Origin: RGIG4079 sp045637505
GTDB taxonomy: Bacteria > Bacteroidota > Bacteroidia > Bacteroidales > Muribaculaceae
Length of the DNA stretch: 37,616 bases
Reading direction: 5' to 3'
Assembly (NCBI GenBank): GCA_045637505.1
Contig: JAZTZO010000058.1
Coordinates: 1-37,616, forward strand
In this document: positions 16,498-24,432 of the stretch, one piece after another
How the letters are laid out: every line of letters begins with the position of its first letter
Position numbering within the stretch: position 1 is the stretch's first letter
The notes under the pieces: generated by a model
Databases searched by the model: none
The model's input: only the letters and a program-made list of their open reading frames with translations
What the model was told of the DNA's origin: nothing
Position numbers and translations under genes: made by a program

Positions 16498-17619
16498 TTA
16501 CCCAATAAAATCCCAATAATTTTCGGGCGAAACGAGTTGGAATGTTGAATTTGGGTATGCTTTGGCAAATGCTTGTGATAGCTTCGCTTTACGACGTGGA
16601 TTCCATTTAAACTCAAATGTGTGCAACATTCCGTCTTCTTCTTCAATCAAATCCACCTCACTTTGATCATGTGTGCGCCAGAAATATAACTGAGCATAAC
16701 TTCCTACATATGAATAGCGTTTAACTCGTTCGCTAATCATAAAATTTTCCCATAATACGCCAGCATCGGTACGCATTTCAATAGGTGCGAAATTAGAAAT
16801 CACAGCATTGCGTATGCCATTGTCATAGAAATATATTTTTTTACCTTTCTTTATCTCATTTCGCATATTGCGGCTAAACGATGACAACCGAAACACCACA
16901 AAACATTTTTCCAATAAATCTATATAATTCTCTACCGTTTCTTTATCAACGCCCAACATATTCCCCAGTTCATTATACGACACTTCGCTACCCACTTGCA
17001 ATGCCAATGCTTTCACCAGATTTTGCAATAATTCGGGCTTCTTTATTCCTTTATATGATAGCAAGTCCTTATACAAGTAATTATTAGCCAACGACACAAG
17101 TGTTCGTTTCGCATCGGCTGGCTCCATCACAATTTCGGGATACATCCCATATATCAACCTATTACCCAACAATCGATGTTCTTCTCTTTGCGATGAGTAA
17201 TCAGCCAATTCACGCATTGAAAACGGATATAGTTTATATTCAATAGTGCGACCAGTAGCCGGTTCATTAACTCGATTTGCAATATCAAATGATGATGACC
17301 CTGTTACTATCACTTGTGTATCCAATTTTAAATCACCTATCATCTTTATTGTGATACCAATATTTGCCACACGTTGAGCCTCATCTATAAATGCAAGGTC
17401 ATATGACGACAACAACTGAGACAATTCAGTAGTAGTACGATTTTCTAGTAACAATCTATCATCGGCATTATCACAATTCAACGATAACACCTTTTTCCCT
17501 TCTTGATTTATTTGCGACAACAAGGTAGTTTTACCCACTTGGCGAGCACCTAAAATCACCAAAACTTTCTTTTTTCGAAAATCTTTTAATATTTGTCGTT
17601 CTATTTTCCTAACAATCAT
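16498..17619 (-). CDS. AAA_14/DUF4143 family ATP-binding protein
   Basis: 373 residues from ATG 17619. Walker A is GARQVGKT at residues 24-31, Walker B is YDLAFIDEA at ~73-81, and a sensor-like VIVTGSSSF follows. The C-terminal half is the DUF4143 region with a PD-(D/E)XK-like core (SEVDLIEEEDG, then HTFEFKW) and the usual family ending (SPENYWDF). The family is very common and often multicopy in gut Bacteroidota; its role is unclear, with a possible nuclease/ATPase part in mobile or defence contexts. ATG 17655 would add 12 residues but lies upstream of a near-perfect promoter, so 17619 is preferred. Three dyad repeats overlap the promoter and probably regulate it. Confidence 0.9.
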   Translation of the reverse strand: MIVRKIERQILKDFRKKKVLVILGARQVGKTTLLSQINQEGKKVLSLNCDNADDRLLLENRTTTELSQLLSSYDLAFIDEAQRVANIGITIKMIGDLKLDTQVIVTGSSSFDIANRVNEPATGRTIEYKLYPFSMRELADYSSQREEHRLLGNRLIYGMYPEIVMEPADAKRTLVSLANNYLYKDLLSYKGIKKPELLQNLVKALALQVGSEVSYNELGNMLGVDKETVENYIDLLEKCFVVFRLSSFSRNMRNEIKKGKKIYFYDNGIRNAVISNFAPIEMRTDAGVLWENFMISERVKRYSYVGSYAQLYFWRTHDQSEVDLIEEEDGMLHTFEFKWNPRRKAKLSQAFAKAYPNSTFQLVSPENYWDFIG

Positions 17620-17635
17620 AACATTAATTTTGCTA

Positions 17636-17667
17636 CAAATATAAATCTTTTTCATTAAACCGCCAAA
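17636..17667 (-). promoter_or_regulatory. Promoter of the AAA_14/DUF4143 gene
   Basis: On the minus strand TTTG (17664-17667), a spacer of about 20 bp and TATATTTG (17636-17643), an excellent Bacteroidota promoter. The -33 element lies inside the first 33-bp dyad repeat. Confidence 0.75.
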
Positions 17668-17756
17668 TTAACCCCTAATTTTTCGGTCATAACCGCCAAA
17701 TTACCCCCTAATTTTTCGGTTGCAACCACTAAATTACCCCCTAATTTTTCGGTTTA
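17658..17756. repeat. Three 33-bp dyad repeats overlapping a promoter
   Basis: Units at 17658-17690, 17691-17723 and 17724-17756. Each is itself an inverted repeat: AACCGCCAAATTA, a 5-nt C-rich centre, TAATTTTTCGGTT, with arms matching at 10-11 of 13. The inner AAATTA-N5-TAATTT is perfect in all three. On the minus strand the units also encode TEKLGGNLAV in one frame, the last copy starting with ATG and ending TAATGA over ATG 17655. Confidence 0.9.
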
Positions 17757-17770
17757 GGTGATTTTTTCAC

Positions 17771-17812
17771 AAAAAAAAGAAGGTGTATCAAATTCAAAAG
17801 ATTGACACACCT
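17771..17812 (-). terminator. Intrinsic terminator of the porin-like gene
   Basis: Stem of 11 bp with one mismatch (17781-17791 with 17802-17812), followed on the minus strand by a T-rich run (17771-17780). It is ~45 bp after the porin-like stop. Confidence 0.75.
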
Positions 17813-17857
17813 CTCCTAATTTTTTCTGATAAACGAATCTCTATGCGCCCCCTTTTC

Positions 17858-18841
17858 TCATATCCCGAAATAGCAACTCACATAAGCTGAATAGCTATTC
17901 TTTGCTCCTTCGATCGCTGGGATAGACATTCTCACATTTGGGGCAATTTTTACATACTTACCCAACTTCACTTGTGCGCCAAGAATTGCAGCCGATTCAT
18001 CGTTGGCTATATTCCAATCGTTGTTTGATGAAAGATTATCGTAGCGAGCAAATATATCTACCACTTTGCTCACATGTGCTGTGCCATATACCGATAGGCC
18101 ATATAAATCGTGGTCTCTCTCAAATTTGGCATTTTGGAAAATGTTATACTCTGCACCAAGAGAAAAATATTTGTGTTGATACCCTACAAATGTAGCCCAG
18201 TTATAAGCTTTTGTTGCCGCTCCTGCGTCCCATTCATTAACCGAGCCATACAATCGCAATGTGAGGCCTTTCACAGGAGTAAAGGTTGTGCCAAGACCAT
18301 ATTGCAATCCATCTTTCACTTGCACCTTTTTGTAGCCCTCGCCATTTACTATTATAGCATCGGCACTTACCCAATCGGCAAACTTATAAGCTGCCGAAAT
18401 ACCGAGGTCGGCACTGCTACCAAATTTATATTCGTCTTGAAACGACTTCATAATATAGCGATAGCCCCAATGCTTCTCTTGCACCTTGAATTGAGTGGTA
18501 GAAATCATACCCCCGTCGAGAGTCAAACGCCCGGGGTTCCATGTTACCTGTGCGTTCTTCACATAGGCAATGTGGTGGTAATCGTCAACATCGTTCGACA
18601 TACCCACATCGAGCACTGCTTTTATTTGCAATTCCTTTGTCAGCGAATATTGATATCCCACATAACTACGATCGAGTTCAAAACCTCGATCATCATTCTC
18701 AGTTCCAAAACCAGTGTGAGCATTGGCAAACACTTGAATAATGGCCTTCCCCTTTGGTTCTACTTTTGTTGTGTCGTGCGCTTTTGCCAAATGCCCCATC
18801 GACATCATTGATAGCGCTACTATGAGAATTAATTTTTTCAT
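17858..18841 (-). CDS. Outer membrane porin-like beta-barrel protein
   Basis: 327 residues from ATG 18841, which begins a signal peptide (MKKLILIVALSMM to AKA); in-frame codons up to 18937 precede the promoter and are not used. The mature protein is a series of amphipathic strands with aromatic residues (RSYVGYQYSLTKELQIKAVL, LTLDGGMISTTQFKVQ, NWATFVGYQHKYFSLGAEY) and ends in Phe-Gly-Ile (SAYVSCYFGI). This is the pattern of Bacteroidota phosphate-selective/OprP-type porins, although the barrel is short. The substrate is unknown. It is transcribed divergently from the helicase from facing promoters. Confidence 0.8.
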   Translation of the reverse strand: MKKLILIVALSMMSMGHLAKAHDTTKVEPKGKAIIQVFANAHTGFGTENDDRGFELDRSYVGYQYSLTKELQIKAVLDVGMSNDVDDYHHIAYVKNAQVTWNPGRLTLDGGMISTTQFKVQEKHWGYRYIMKSFQDEYKFGSSADLGISAAYKFADWVSADAIIVNGEGYKKVQVKDGLQYGLGTTFTPVKGLTLRLYGSVNEWDAGAATKAYNWATFVGYQHKYFSLGAEYNIFQNAKFERDHDLYGLSVYGTAHVSKVVDIFARYDNLSSNNDWNIANDESAAILGAQVKLGKYVKIAPNVRMSIPAIEGAKNSYSAYVSCYFGI

Positions 18842-18869
18842 ACTGATTTTTATCCAACGTTTTACTTGG

Positions 18870-18901
18870 CAAAGGTATGTAATTTTATGTAATATTACCA
18901 A
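18870..18901 (-). promoter_or_regulatory. Promoter of the porin-like gene
   Basis: TTG (18899-18901), a 21-bp spacer and TACCTTTG (18870-18877) on the minus strand. It sits ~30 bp before ATG 18841. Confidence 0.7.
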
Positions 18902-18909
18902 GTTTTTTC

Positions 18910-18917
18910 TACCTTTG
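18910..18917 (+). promoter_or_regulatory. -7 box (TACCTTTG) of the RecD-like helicase gene
   Basis: It matches TAnnTTTG and lies 35 bp before ATG 18952. It makes the TTG at 18928 an unlikely start. No clear TTG 20 bp upstream. Confidence 0.6.
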
Positions 18918-18951
18918 TAATCGTTTTTTGCCATCAACTACGCCAAGAGAT

Positions 18952-20361
18952 ATGGACGCACTGGAATTTGCCGAACGCATAGTATTAAATCTGCCTTATG
19001 ACCCCAATGAGCAACAAGTACAGCTCATTGCGGCGTTGGCGCGTTTCTGCTCTCCACTATCTCCACAAGAATCGGTATTCTTGCTCAATGGTTATGCCGG
19101 CACGGGAAAAACATCGCTCACCGGAGCGTTGGTGCGTTCTCTCAACGAGGTAAACATTCCATCGGTACTACTCGCGCCTACCGGTAGAGCAGCAAAAGTG
19201 TTTGGCCGATTTGCCAAGCACCCTGCCTATACTATTCACCGCAAAATCTATCGCCAAGAATCAACCGGCGATATTACTTCATATGTGGCTACTGTGGCCG
19301 AAAATCGGCACCACAACACTATTTTCATTGTCGATGAGGCCTCAATGATAGGTTCGCGAAACGACAATGGGAGCGACTTGCTCGAAGACCTCATTGAATA
19401 TGTGTATGGTGGCGACAATTGCCGATTGATATTGCTTGGCGACACTGCCCAATTACCCCCTGTGGGATGCCAATTCTCGCCGGCTATGACAGTCAATGTA
19501 TTGAAATCGCTAGGATTGAGAGTTACTCGTGCCACACTCACGGCTACAGCCCGACAAGCGGCCGATAGTGGCATACTATATAATGCTACATGGTTGCGAC
19601 GCGCTATGCTCACCGACCCATTGCCCTCGCCTCAACTCATAGCATCTAATTTTGCCGATGTTATCCCTGTATCGAGCGAGGATCTTCCCGAGGTTCTCAA
19701 CGATGCTTATTGTCGCGATGGCATTGAGGAAACCATTCTCATTACTCGTTCTAATCAACGCGCTGTAAAATTCAACATCGCCATTCGCAACACCATTCTC
19801 GAAAAAGAGGAGTATTTGTGTAGCGATGAGTTGATTCTCGTGGCAAAAAACAACTATTTGTGGAGCTCAAAAGTCAAAGGGGTTGATTTTATTGCCAATG
19901 GAGATGTGGCTCTTGTAACAAAAATCTATGGTACCGAAACTAAATTTGGATTTCTTTTTGCCGATGCAAAAATACAATTAATCGACCGCGACATTGAACT
20001 TGAAGCCAAATTAATGCTATCGACTCTTGCCTATGACACACCGGGATTAAATGCCGAGCAAGCCTCTACTCTCTATAATAAATGCATTAACAATCCCGAC
20101 AATTTTGCGCCCGAAACCCCAATGTCAACAAGGCTCAAAAAACTCAAGAGCGACCCCTATTTCAATGCTCTACAAATTAAATATGCCTATGCAGTCACTT
20201 GCCACAAGGCTCAAGGTGGACAATGGAAGAACGTGTTTATTGATATGGGGTATATTGCCCCCGAGGCACAAGGCATGGATTTTTATCGATGGCTCTACAC
20301 CGCCATCACACGCGCCACACACCGCCTCTACCTCATCAATCCATCGGTAGAGGTGAAATAA
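18952..20361 (+). CDS. RecD/Dda-like superfamily 1 DNA helicase
   Basis: 469 residues from ATG 18952. Walker A is GYAGTGKT at residues 47-54. Other SF1B motifs follow in order: LLAPTGRAAKV (Ia), FIVDEASMIG (II), LLGDTAQLPPVG (III), TLTATARQ, and near the C-terminus YAVTCHKAQGGQWKNVFID (V) and LYTAITRATHRLYLI (VI, UvrD_C_2 region). These define an ATP-dependent 5'-3' type helicase of the RecD2/Dda group. It lacks the N-terminal extension of long RecD2 proteins, which fits the short Bacteroidota form. Expected role: DNA repair or replication-fork processing. It stands alone between its promoter and a terminator. In some relatives this helicase is thought to sit next to DUF3822/rsmD, which here are 7 kb away (from memory, unchecked). 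Confidence 0.92.
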   Translation: MDALEFAERIVLNLPYDPNEQQVQLIAALARFCSPLSPQESVFLLNGYAGTGKTSLTGALVRSLNEVNIPSVLLAPTGRAAKVFGRFAKHPAYTIHRKIYRQESTGDITSYVATVAENRHHNTIFIVDEASMIGSRNDNGSDLLEDLIEYVYGGDNCRLILLGDTAQLPPVGCQFSPAMTVNVLKSLGLRVTRATLTATARQAADSGILYNATWLRRAMLTDPLPSPQLIASNFADVIPVSSEDLPEVLNDAYCRDGIEETILITRSNQRAVKFNIAIRNTILEKEEYLCSDELILVAKNNYLWSSKVKGVDFIANGDVALVTKIYGTETKFGFLFADAKIQLIDRDIELEAKLMLSTLAYDTPGLNAEQASTLYNKCINNPDNFAPETPMSTRLKKLKSDPYFNALQIKYAYAVTCHKAQGGQWKNVFIDMGYIAPEAQGMDFYRWLYTAITRATHRLYLINPSVEVK

Positions 20362-20364
20362 AAA

Positions 20365-20400
20365 CGGTGCATCAATCAATTTGACACACCGTAATTTTAT
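20365..20400 (+). terminator. Intrinsic terminator of the helicase gene
   Basis: ACGGTGCATCA pairs with TGACACACCGT (9 of 11 bp) and is followed by AATTTTAT. It lies a few bases after the stop, between convergent genes. Confidence 0.65.
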
Positions 20401-20412
20401 AAATAGTCTTGA

Positions 20413-20997
20413 TTATCCTATTTGACCAGGATATTTGGGACTAGGACCATATTCATTATCCCCTTTACTATCCTCACACCACCATATAATCAAGATAATT
20501 GATCCGATACATGGCACTAACATGAGAAATTGCAACCATCCACTGCGACCTGTATCATGAAGACGACGAGCTCCTACTGCCAATGATGGAATAAGGAATA
20601 CCAAACTTGCAAGCCAACCAATATATGGAATCCATCCTACTAATACAGTAAATAGATACCACCACCAAAATTCAGAACGGCGTGCACGACCTTCAAACTC
20701 GGCAAACTTGTTAAAACAAATCTTAATAGCATCACCAAAACCTATCTCTTGAGAATAGTTATTGGCTGGTTGAGCATTATAGGGAGGTTGTTGATAACCA
20801 CCTTGATGTGGAGGTTGAGGCATAGGAGGTTGCTGTGGATACAACAATGATTGCAAATCGGCTACTGTCGAAGCATCAGCCCAGTTAGGCATACCTTCAC
20901 ACCACACTTTTGATGAAGGATTCAATCCATAAGCCACAAGTTGTTCCTTTGGCATAGGACCCACTTGTTGTCCGTTGTAAATAATATAGTAATTCAT
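20413..20997 (-). CDS. GYF_2 domain - DUF805 membrane protein
   Basis: 194 residues. Residues 1-55 form a GYF_2-like module (MNYYIIYNGQQVGPM, then VWCEGMPNWADAS). Residues 55-85 are a Pro/Gln/Tyr-rich linker. Residues 88-190 are a DUF805 domain: GFGDAIKICFNKFAEFEGRA, RRSEFWWWYLF, then GARRLHDTGRSGWLQFL, with three to four hydrophobic helices. GYF domains bind proline-rich or unknown peptides; DUF805 is an inner-membrane module of unknown role. The fusion is common in Bacteroidota. It has its own promoter (21034) and is convergent with the helicase. Confidence 0.9.
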   Translation of the reverse strand: MNYYIIYNGQQVGPMPKEQLVAYGLNPSSKVWCEGMPNWADASTVADLQSLLYPQQPPMPQPPHQGGYQQPPYNAQPANNYSQEIGFGDAIKICFNKFAEFEGRARRSEFWWWYLFTVLVGWIPYIGWLASLVFLIPSLAVGARRLHDTGRSGWLQFLMLVPCIGSIILIIWWCEDSKGDNEYGPSPKYPGQIG

Positions 20998-21033
20998 ATC
21001 TACTAATAAATTAGAGTGTTATTGATTATAGTA

Positions 21034-21063
21034 CAAATATATAAAACATTATCCTAAGTGCAA
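21034..21063 (-). promoter_or_regulatory. Promoter of the GYF-DUF805 gene
   Basis: TTG (21061-21063), a 19-bp spacer and TATATTTG (21034-21041) on the minus strand, ~37 bp before ATG 20997. Confidence 0.7.
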
Positions 21064-21128
21064 AACATTTTATTACCAAACAAGCATTTTCATCAACAAA
21101 TTCTATCTGCGCCTACTTTTATATAGAG

Positions 21129-21160
21129 CGATAGCCGAGTCTGTATTAACTCGGCTATCG
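21129..21160 (-). terminator. Hairpin downstream of tRNA-Pro
   Basis: Perfect 12-bp stem (CGATAGCCGAGT 21129-21140 with 21149-21160), 8-nt loop. It lies 10 bp beyond the 3' end of the tRNA on the same strand. The following minus-strand bases are not T-rich, so it may be a processing or weak termination structure. Confidence 0.6.
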
Positions 21161-21170
21161 TTATGCTTTG

Positions 21171-21243
21171 TCGGGGTGAGAAGACTCGAACTTCCGACCT
21201 CCACGTCCCGAACGTGGCGCGCTACCAACTGTGCTACACCCCG
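21171..21243 (-). tRNA. tRNA-Pro (anticodon CGG)
   Basis: On the minus strand the acceptor arm CGGGGTG pairs with CACCCCG, followed by discriminator A. The D arm is GCACAGTTGGTAGCGC, the anticodon arm CCACG-TTCGGGA-CGTGG with CGG at 34-36, and the T arm has GTTCGAGTC. CCA is not encoded. A -7 box TAACTTTG at 21261-21268 lies upstream. Confidence 0.95.
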
Positions 21244-21260
21244 CACCCTATAGTGCAAGG

Positions 21261-21268
21261 CAAAGTTA
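21261..21268 (-). promoter_or_regulatory. -7 box (TAACTTTG) of tRNA-Pro
   Basis: It matches TAnnTTTG 18 bp before the mature 5' end. No TTG at the expected -33 distance. Confidence 0.5.
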
Positions 21269-21310
21269 ATTCTTTTTTACACAAATGTGAAATAGCGCCT
21301 CCTTTATTTA

Positions 21311-24300
21311 TTATTTCTTTATGAATTTACCTACGATACTATTGTTAACCTCAACGAGATAAATGCCTACTGGGAGTGATGCCACATCTACTTTTGCGCG
21401 GTTGCCGTCAACATAACAATGATTGAGCGACACCATTGCTCCTGCCAAGTTATAGACTGCTACCGATTGGATGTCGTCGCTCGTTTCGATGGTCATTTCA
21501 TCAACAACCGGATTGGGATAAACGCGTAGCGATGTTGCCTTGTCGGCCAACACACTTTCTACACCCACACTTTTGTCGTAGAAGCGATACACAGCCATAC
21601 CATTTGCTGGACAATAAGAATAGATGTAATAACTTGACTCATCAATTTGTTCGGCAAAAAGCCAGTTGAATGTTGAGTAGTTACCACCTGTTGAGTATCC
21701 AAGGTCGCCAATTGGAGCCACCGATGTGATAACACTATTATCTTCCCAGTCGCGAATAGTAAATCCACCTCGATAGTTTGCGCCCGATGGGTGCACCAAG
21801 ATTTCATGCCCTGAAAGTATGAAATAGTCACCACCACCTGTAGTGTTGCGCGATGGTGCTGTAGTTGAGCCACGACCTGTCAACATAGGAATATTTGTGC
21901 CACCTTGGTAGCGATAAAGACCAGTTGCACGCACATTGTAAATCCAGTTTTCAGAGTTGTTGTCGATAGGAATTACATAACCAGCTGTTGAGCCTGTCAT
22001 AGAAAGTTTGTCTGATTGTGTAACCTCTATAACCTTACCTTTTTCAAGGGCTATTACATTCACATTACTTTGTTGGTTGGGGTACATATAAATGTAACCA
22101 CCATCGCCAAGCACATCACCCGAGGCCGAAATGAAGTTGGTTTGACCTTCTAATGGAATAGTTACTTCGAGTTCGATAGGAGTACCTGGAGCTTCAATAG
22201 TTGCTCCCGATGGATATATAATGTATTTATGAGTACCACTTGTGTTTTTGTCGTCGCGAATAATAATATTTCCGGCATCGTCACAAGCAGTACCCCATCC
22301 GCTACCGCCAGGAATGCTACCTAAACAACCTGTGTTGTCAAATATATATAGCTTTTCATCAACACAATCATTGACATAGAATTTACCTTTATAGGCTGCA
22401 CCTTGTTGAGCATTTGTACCATCGATATGCTCGGGTGCATTCTCTTTATTGCGAGAGTTTTCCCACATTGTTTCGAGCACAAATTCAGCATTTTCCGATG
22501 GCTCGGTGTAGGTGCCCTTTATCTCATACTTCATCAACCCTTTTAGGTCAGAGAAGATGTAGAGCGATATAGTGCCATCTTGTGTATATTCAATACCTGT
22601 GAATAGGTAATCATCTACTTCGTTACTTGCCTCGGTAGAGTTAGGCATTGCTGGAGTAACTGCATTTGGCGCGCCTATACCATCCGACACATCATACATT
22701 TTTACGTTCAATCCTGCATCATAGTTAGCCGAGTAGGAATACACCTTATTAGCCAATCGAAGGAACGAATGTCCTTGTGCTTCATTGCCAATGTGGCCTT
22801 CCTTCCATTGTGAGTGCCACATCATGGGTTCACCCTTCTTGTCCCAATCAAATGAGTATTGCACAGGTATAATCGCCTTGCCGTCGATTAATAGATTGTT
22901 GCGAGAGTATGGAGTAACCATAATTGATGCATCGTTGCCCCATTTTGTTGCATTATAGTTGGTGGGATCGGCGGCATAGGTTGTTGCAGTGATTGCTCCG
23001 TTTGACACTTTTGTCCCTAAGAACATGTATTGATTGACACCATCAACTGTTGCCATTGAATAAAGATATAAATCTTTCATTGTGCCACTCACTGCAAAAC
23101 TGCTACCTATCTCAATAGATGATTCCACTTCAAAAGGTAATTGAGCCTTGGATTGCGACACCAATAATTGAGGTGCAGCATTGTCATCGTCCCACTTATA
23201 CACATTCCACGCCATAGTTTCGGGCGAATCGGGATTCATAATTGCTAAATCACAGCCGAGCAACATTCCGTCGGCACTAAACGTGATATCGTTTAGGTTA
23301 TTAGCACCTTCAACATTCATTCGTTTGATTTCTTCACCAGTTTCGGCATCTACGACCGATAGCATAGCATTAGCTTTAGCATCGTGAGCAAGCACATACC
23401 ATTTTCCATCGCGAACGATTGCGCGCTTGATAGTATAATCATTCAAATATGTAGGAGTGGCCGACATTGACACCAATTCGGGGTTATAACGACCTCTAAC
23501 TATACCCTCAACCTCGGGATAGTCCACAATGTTGGGTGGGAACAATACATCGGGGTCAAGTTCGGGCAATGAAGCAGGGTCGAGATAGTCGGTTGTAATG
23601 AAATCGCAACCATAATTACCATAAGTTTCATAAGTGTTATTAGTGTTTATTGACCACACATCGACCAACAAACCAGCATCATGGTACATCTTCACCGCAT
23701 CTTTAGTGATTTCGGCTCCGATTTCCGAACCAATATGAATGCCTCGCTCAATACACCACGACAAACTACTATCAAAACTTTCAGAATAGATGAGAAGCAT
23801 CAATTCAATATCGGGATAGTTTTGGTGGATATGATTAAGACAGTTTTTCATTGAGGTGAAGATGAAACATCTATTACGAAATCCTTTCTTCTCAATTATT
23901 TCGATGAGCTTGGGCACATTTGAAAAATCATTATTATTGATACCTGTAGCCCATTTCAATTCAATGAGAGGCAACACATTATACTCATTACAAATATCAA
24001 GATATTCTTCAAATGAAGTGAGATGTCCAGTATATTTAACTCCACCACGAGTTTGGCTTAGTTCTTCGGCCTTGAGGTCCTCCCAATTGCTGTCGGCAAT
24101 GGTGAGAGTGCCTCCCCACGATTTCAGGTCATCATTATGACAGCACACAAGCACACCATCTTTTGTCACTTTAACATCAGTTTCAAGATAATGATACCCT
24201 TTCTTTGCACCATTGATAAATGCCTCGGTGGAATTTTCGAGGCCCCAATAACTTCCACGATGCCCAACCAATTTGGGTTGAGCAAAAGCTGTTGCAGTTA

Positions 24301-24337
24301 CGACCAAACTCAACAACAAAAGATAGATTTTTTTCAT
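21311..24337 (-). CDS. Secreted glycerophosphodiesterase-like protein with propeller-like region and T9SS sorting domain
   Basis: 1008 residues. After a signal peptide (MKKIYLLLLSLVVTATAFAQ), residues 21-255 form a GDPD barrel with the catalytic set: His26-Arg27 (VGHRGSYWGLENS), Glu52/Asp54 (ETDVKVTKDG) and His67 (VCCHNDD). GDPD enzymes hydrolyse glycerophosphodiesters to glycerol-3-phosphate and an alcohol. Residues ~280-920 are a long run of beta strands with repeated aspartate/glycine turns, resembling a beta-propeller or adhesion-like module. The last ~80 residues (RVYPNPVVDEMTIE, then AVYNLAGAMV, LPVGIYLVEV, KFIKK) are a T9SS type A sorting domain, so the protein should be exported across the outer membrane and anchored or released. 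The fusion suggests a surface lipid- or wall-polymer-processing enzyme. It is a single leftward gene, divergent from the Ig-like lipoprotein. Confidence 0.88.
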   Translation of the reverse strand: MKKIYLLLLSLVVTATAFAQPKLVGHRGSYWGLENSTEAFINGAKKGYHYLETDVKVTKDGVLVCCHNDDLKSWGGTLTIADSNWEDLKAEELSQTRGGVKYTGHLTSFEEYLDICNEYNVLPLIELKWATGINNNDFSNVPKLIEIIEKKGFRNRCFIFTSMKNCLNHIHQNYPDIELMLLIYSESFDSSLSWCIERGIHIGSEIGAEITKDAVKMYHDAGLLVDVWSINTNNTYETYGNYGCDFITTDYLDPASLPELDPDVLFPPNIVDYPEVEGIVRGRYNPELVSMSATPTYLNDYTIKRAIVRDGKWYVLAHDAKANAMLSVVDAETGEEIKRMNVEGANNLNDITFSADGMLLGCDLAIMNPDSPETMAWNVYKWDDDNAAPQLLVSQSKAQLPFEVESSIEIGSSFAVSGTMKDLYLYSMATVDGVNQYMFLGTKVSNGAITATTYAADPTNYNATKWGNDASIMVTPYSRNNLLIDGKAIIPVQYSFDWDKKGEPMMWHSQWKEGHIGNEAQGHSFLRLANKVYSYSANYDAGLNVKMYDVSDGIGAPNAVTPAMPNSTEASNEVDDYLFTGIEYTQDGTISLYIFSDLKGLMKYEIKGTYTEPSENAEFVLETMWENSRNKENAPEHIDGTNAQQGAAYKGKFYVNDCVDEKLYIFDNTGCLGSIPGGSGWGTACDDAGNIIIRDDKNTSGTHKYIIYPSGATIEAPGTPIELEVTIPLEGQTNFISASGDVLGDGGYIYMYPNQQSNVNVIALEKGKVIEVTQSDKLSMTGSTAGYVIPIDNNSENWIYNVRATGLYRYQGGTNIPMLTGRGSTTAPSRNTTGGGDYFILSGHEILVHPSGANYRGGFTIRDWEDNSVITSVAPIGDLGYSTGGNYSTFNWLFAEQIDESSYYIYSYCPANGMAVYRFYDKSVGVESVLADKATSLRVYPNPVVDEMTIETSDDIQSVAVYNLAGAMVSLNHCYVDGNRAKVDVASLPVGIYLVEVNNSIVGKFIKK

Positions 24338-24416
24338 ATTCGAGATTTAAGTATTAATATTTTTGTAAATATACGAATATTTTACAATAAAGTCCATATT
24401 TCAGTAAAATTTTGAG

Positions 24417-24424
24417 TAACTTTG
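24417..24424 (+). promoter_or_regulatory. -7 box (TAACTTTG) of the Ig-like/rsmD operon
   Basis: It matches TAnnTTTG and lies 8 bp before ATG 24433, implying a very short leader. No TTG at -33, so it is moderately supported. Confidence 0.5.
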
Positions 24425-24432
24425 AAGCCTGA

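Noticed and set aside
16314..16646. 110-codon leftward frame at the end of the AAA_14 gene
   Set aside because: Mostly an alternative frame of the ATPase 3' end plus intergenic DNA; no independent signal.
17658..17756. CRISPR-like array of three 33-bp units
   Set aside because: The units are contiguous with no spacers, and they overlap a promoter.
18110..18811. 233-codon rightward frame
   Set aside because: It lies entirely antisense to the porin-like gene, whose signal peptide, promoter and beta-barrel pattern are convincing.
21559..21873. 104-codon leftward frame
   Set aside because: Overlaps the C-terminal coding region of the GDPD/T9SS gene in another frame; no domain.
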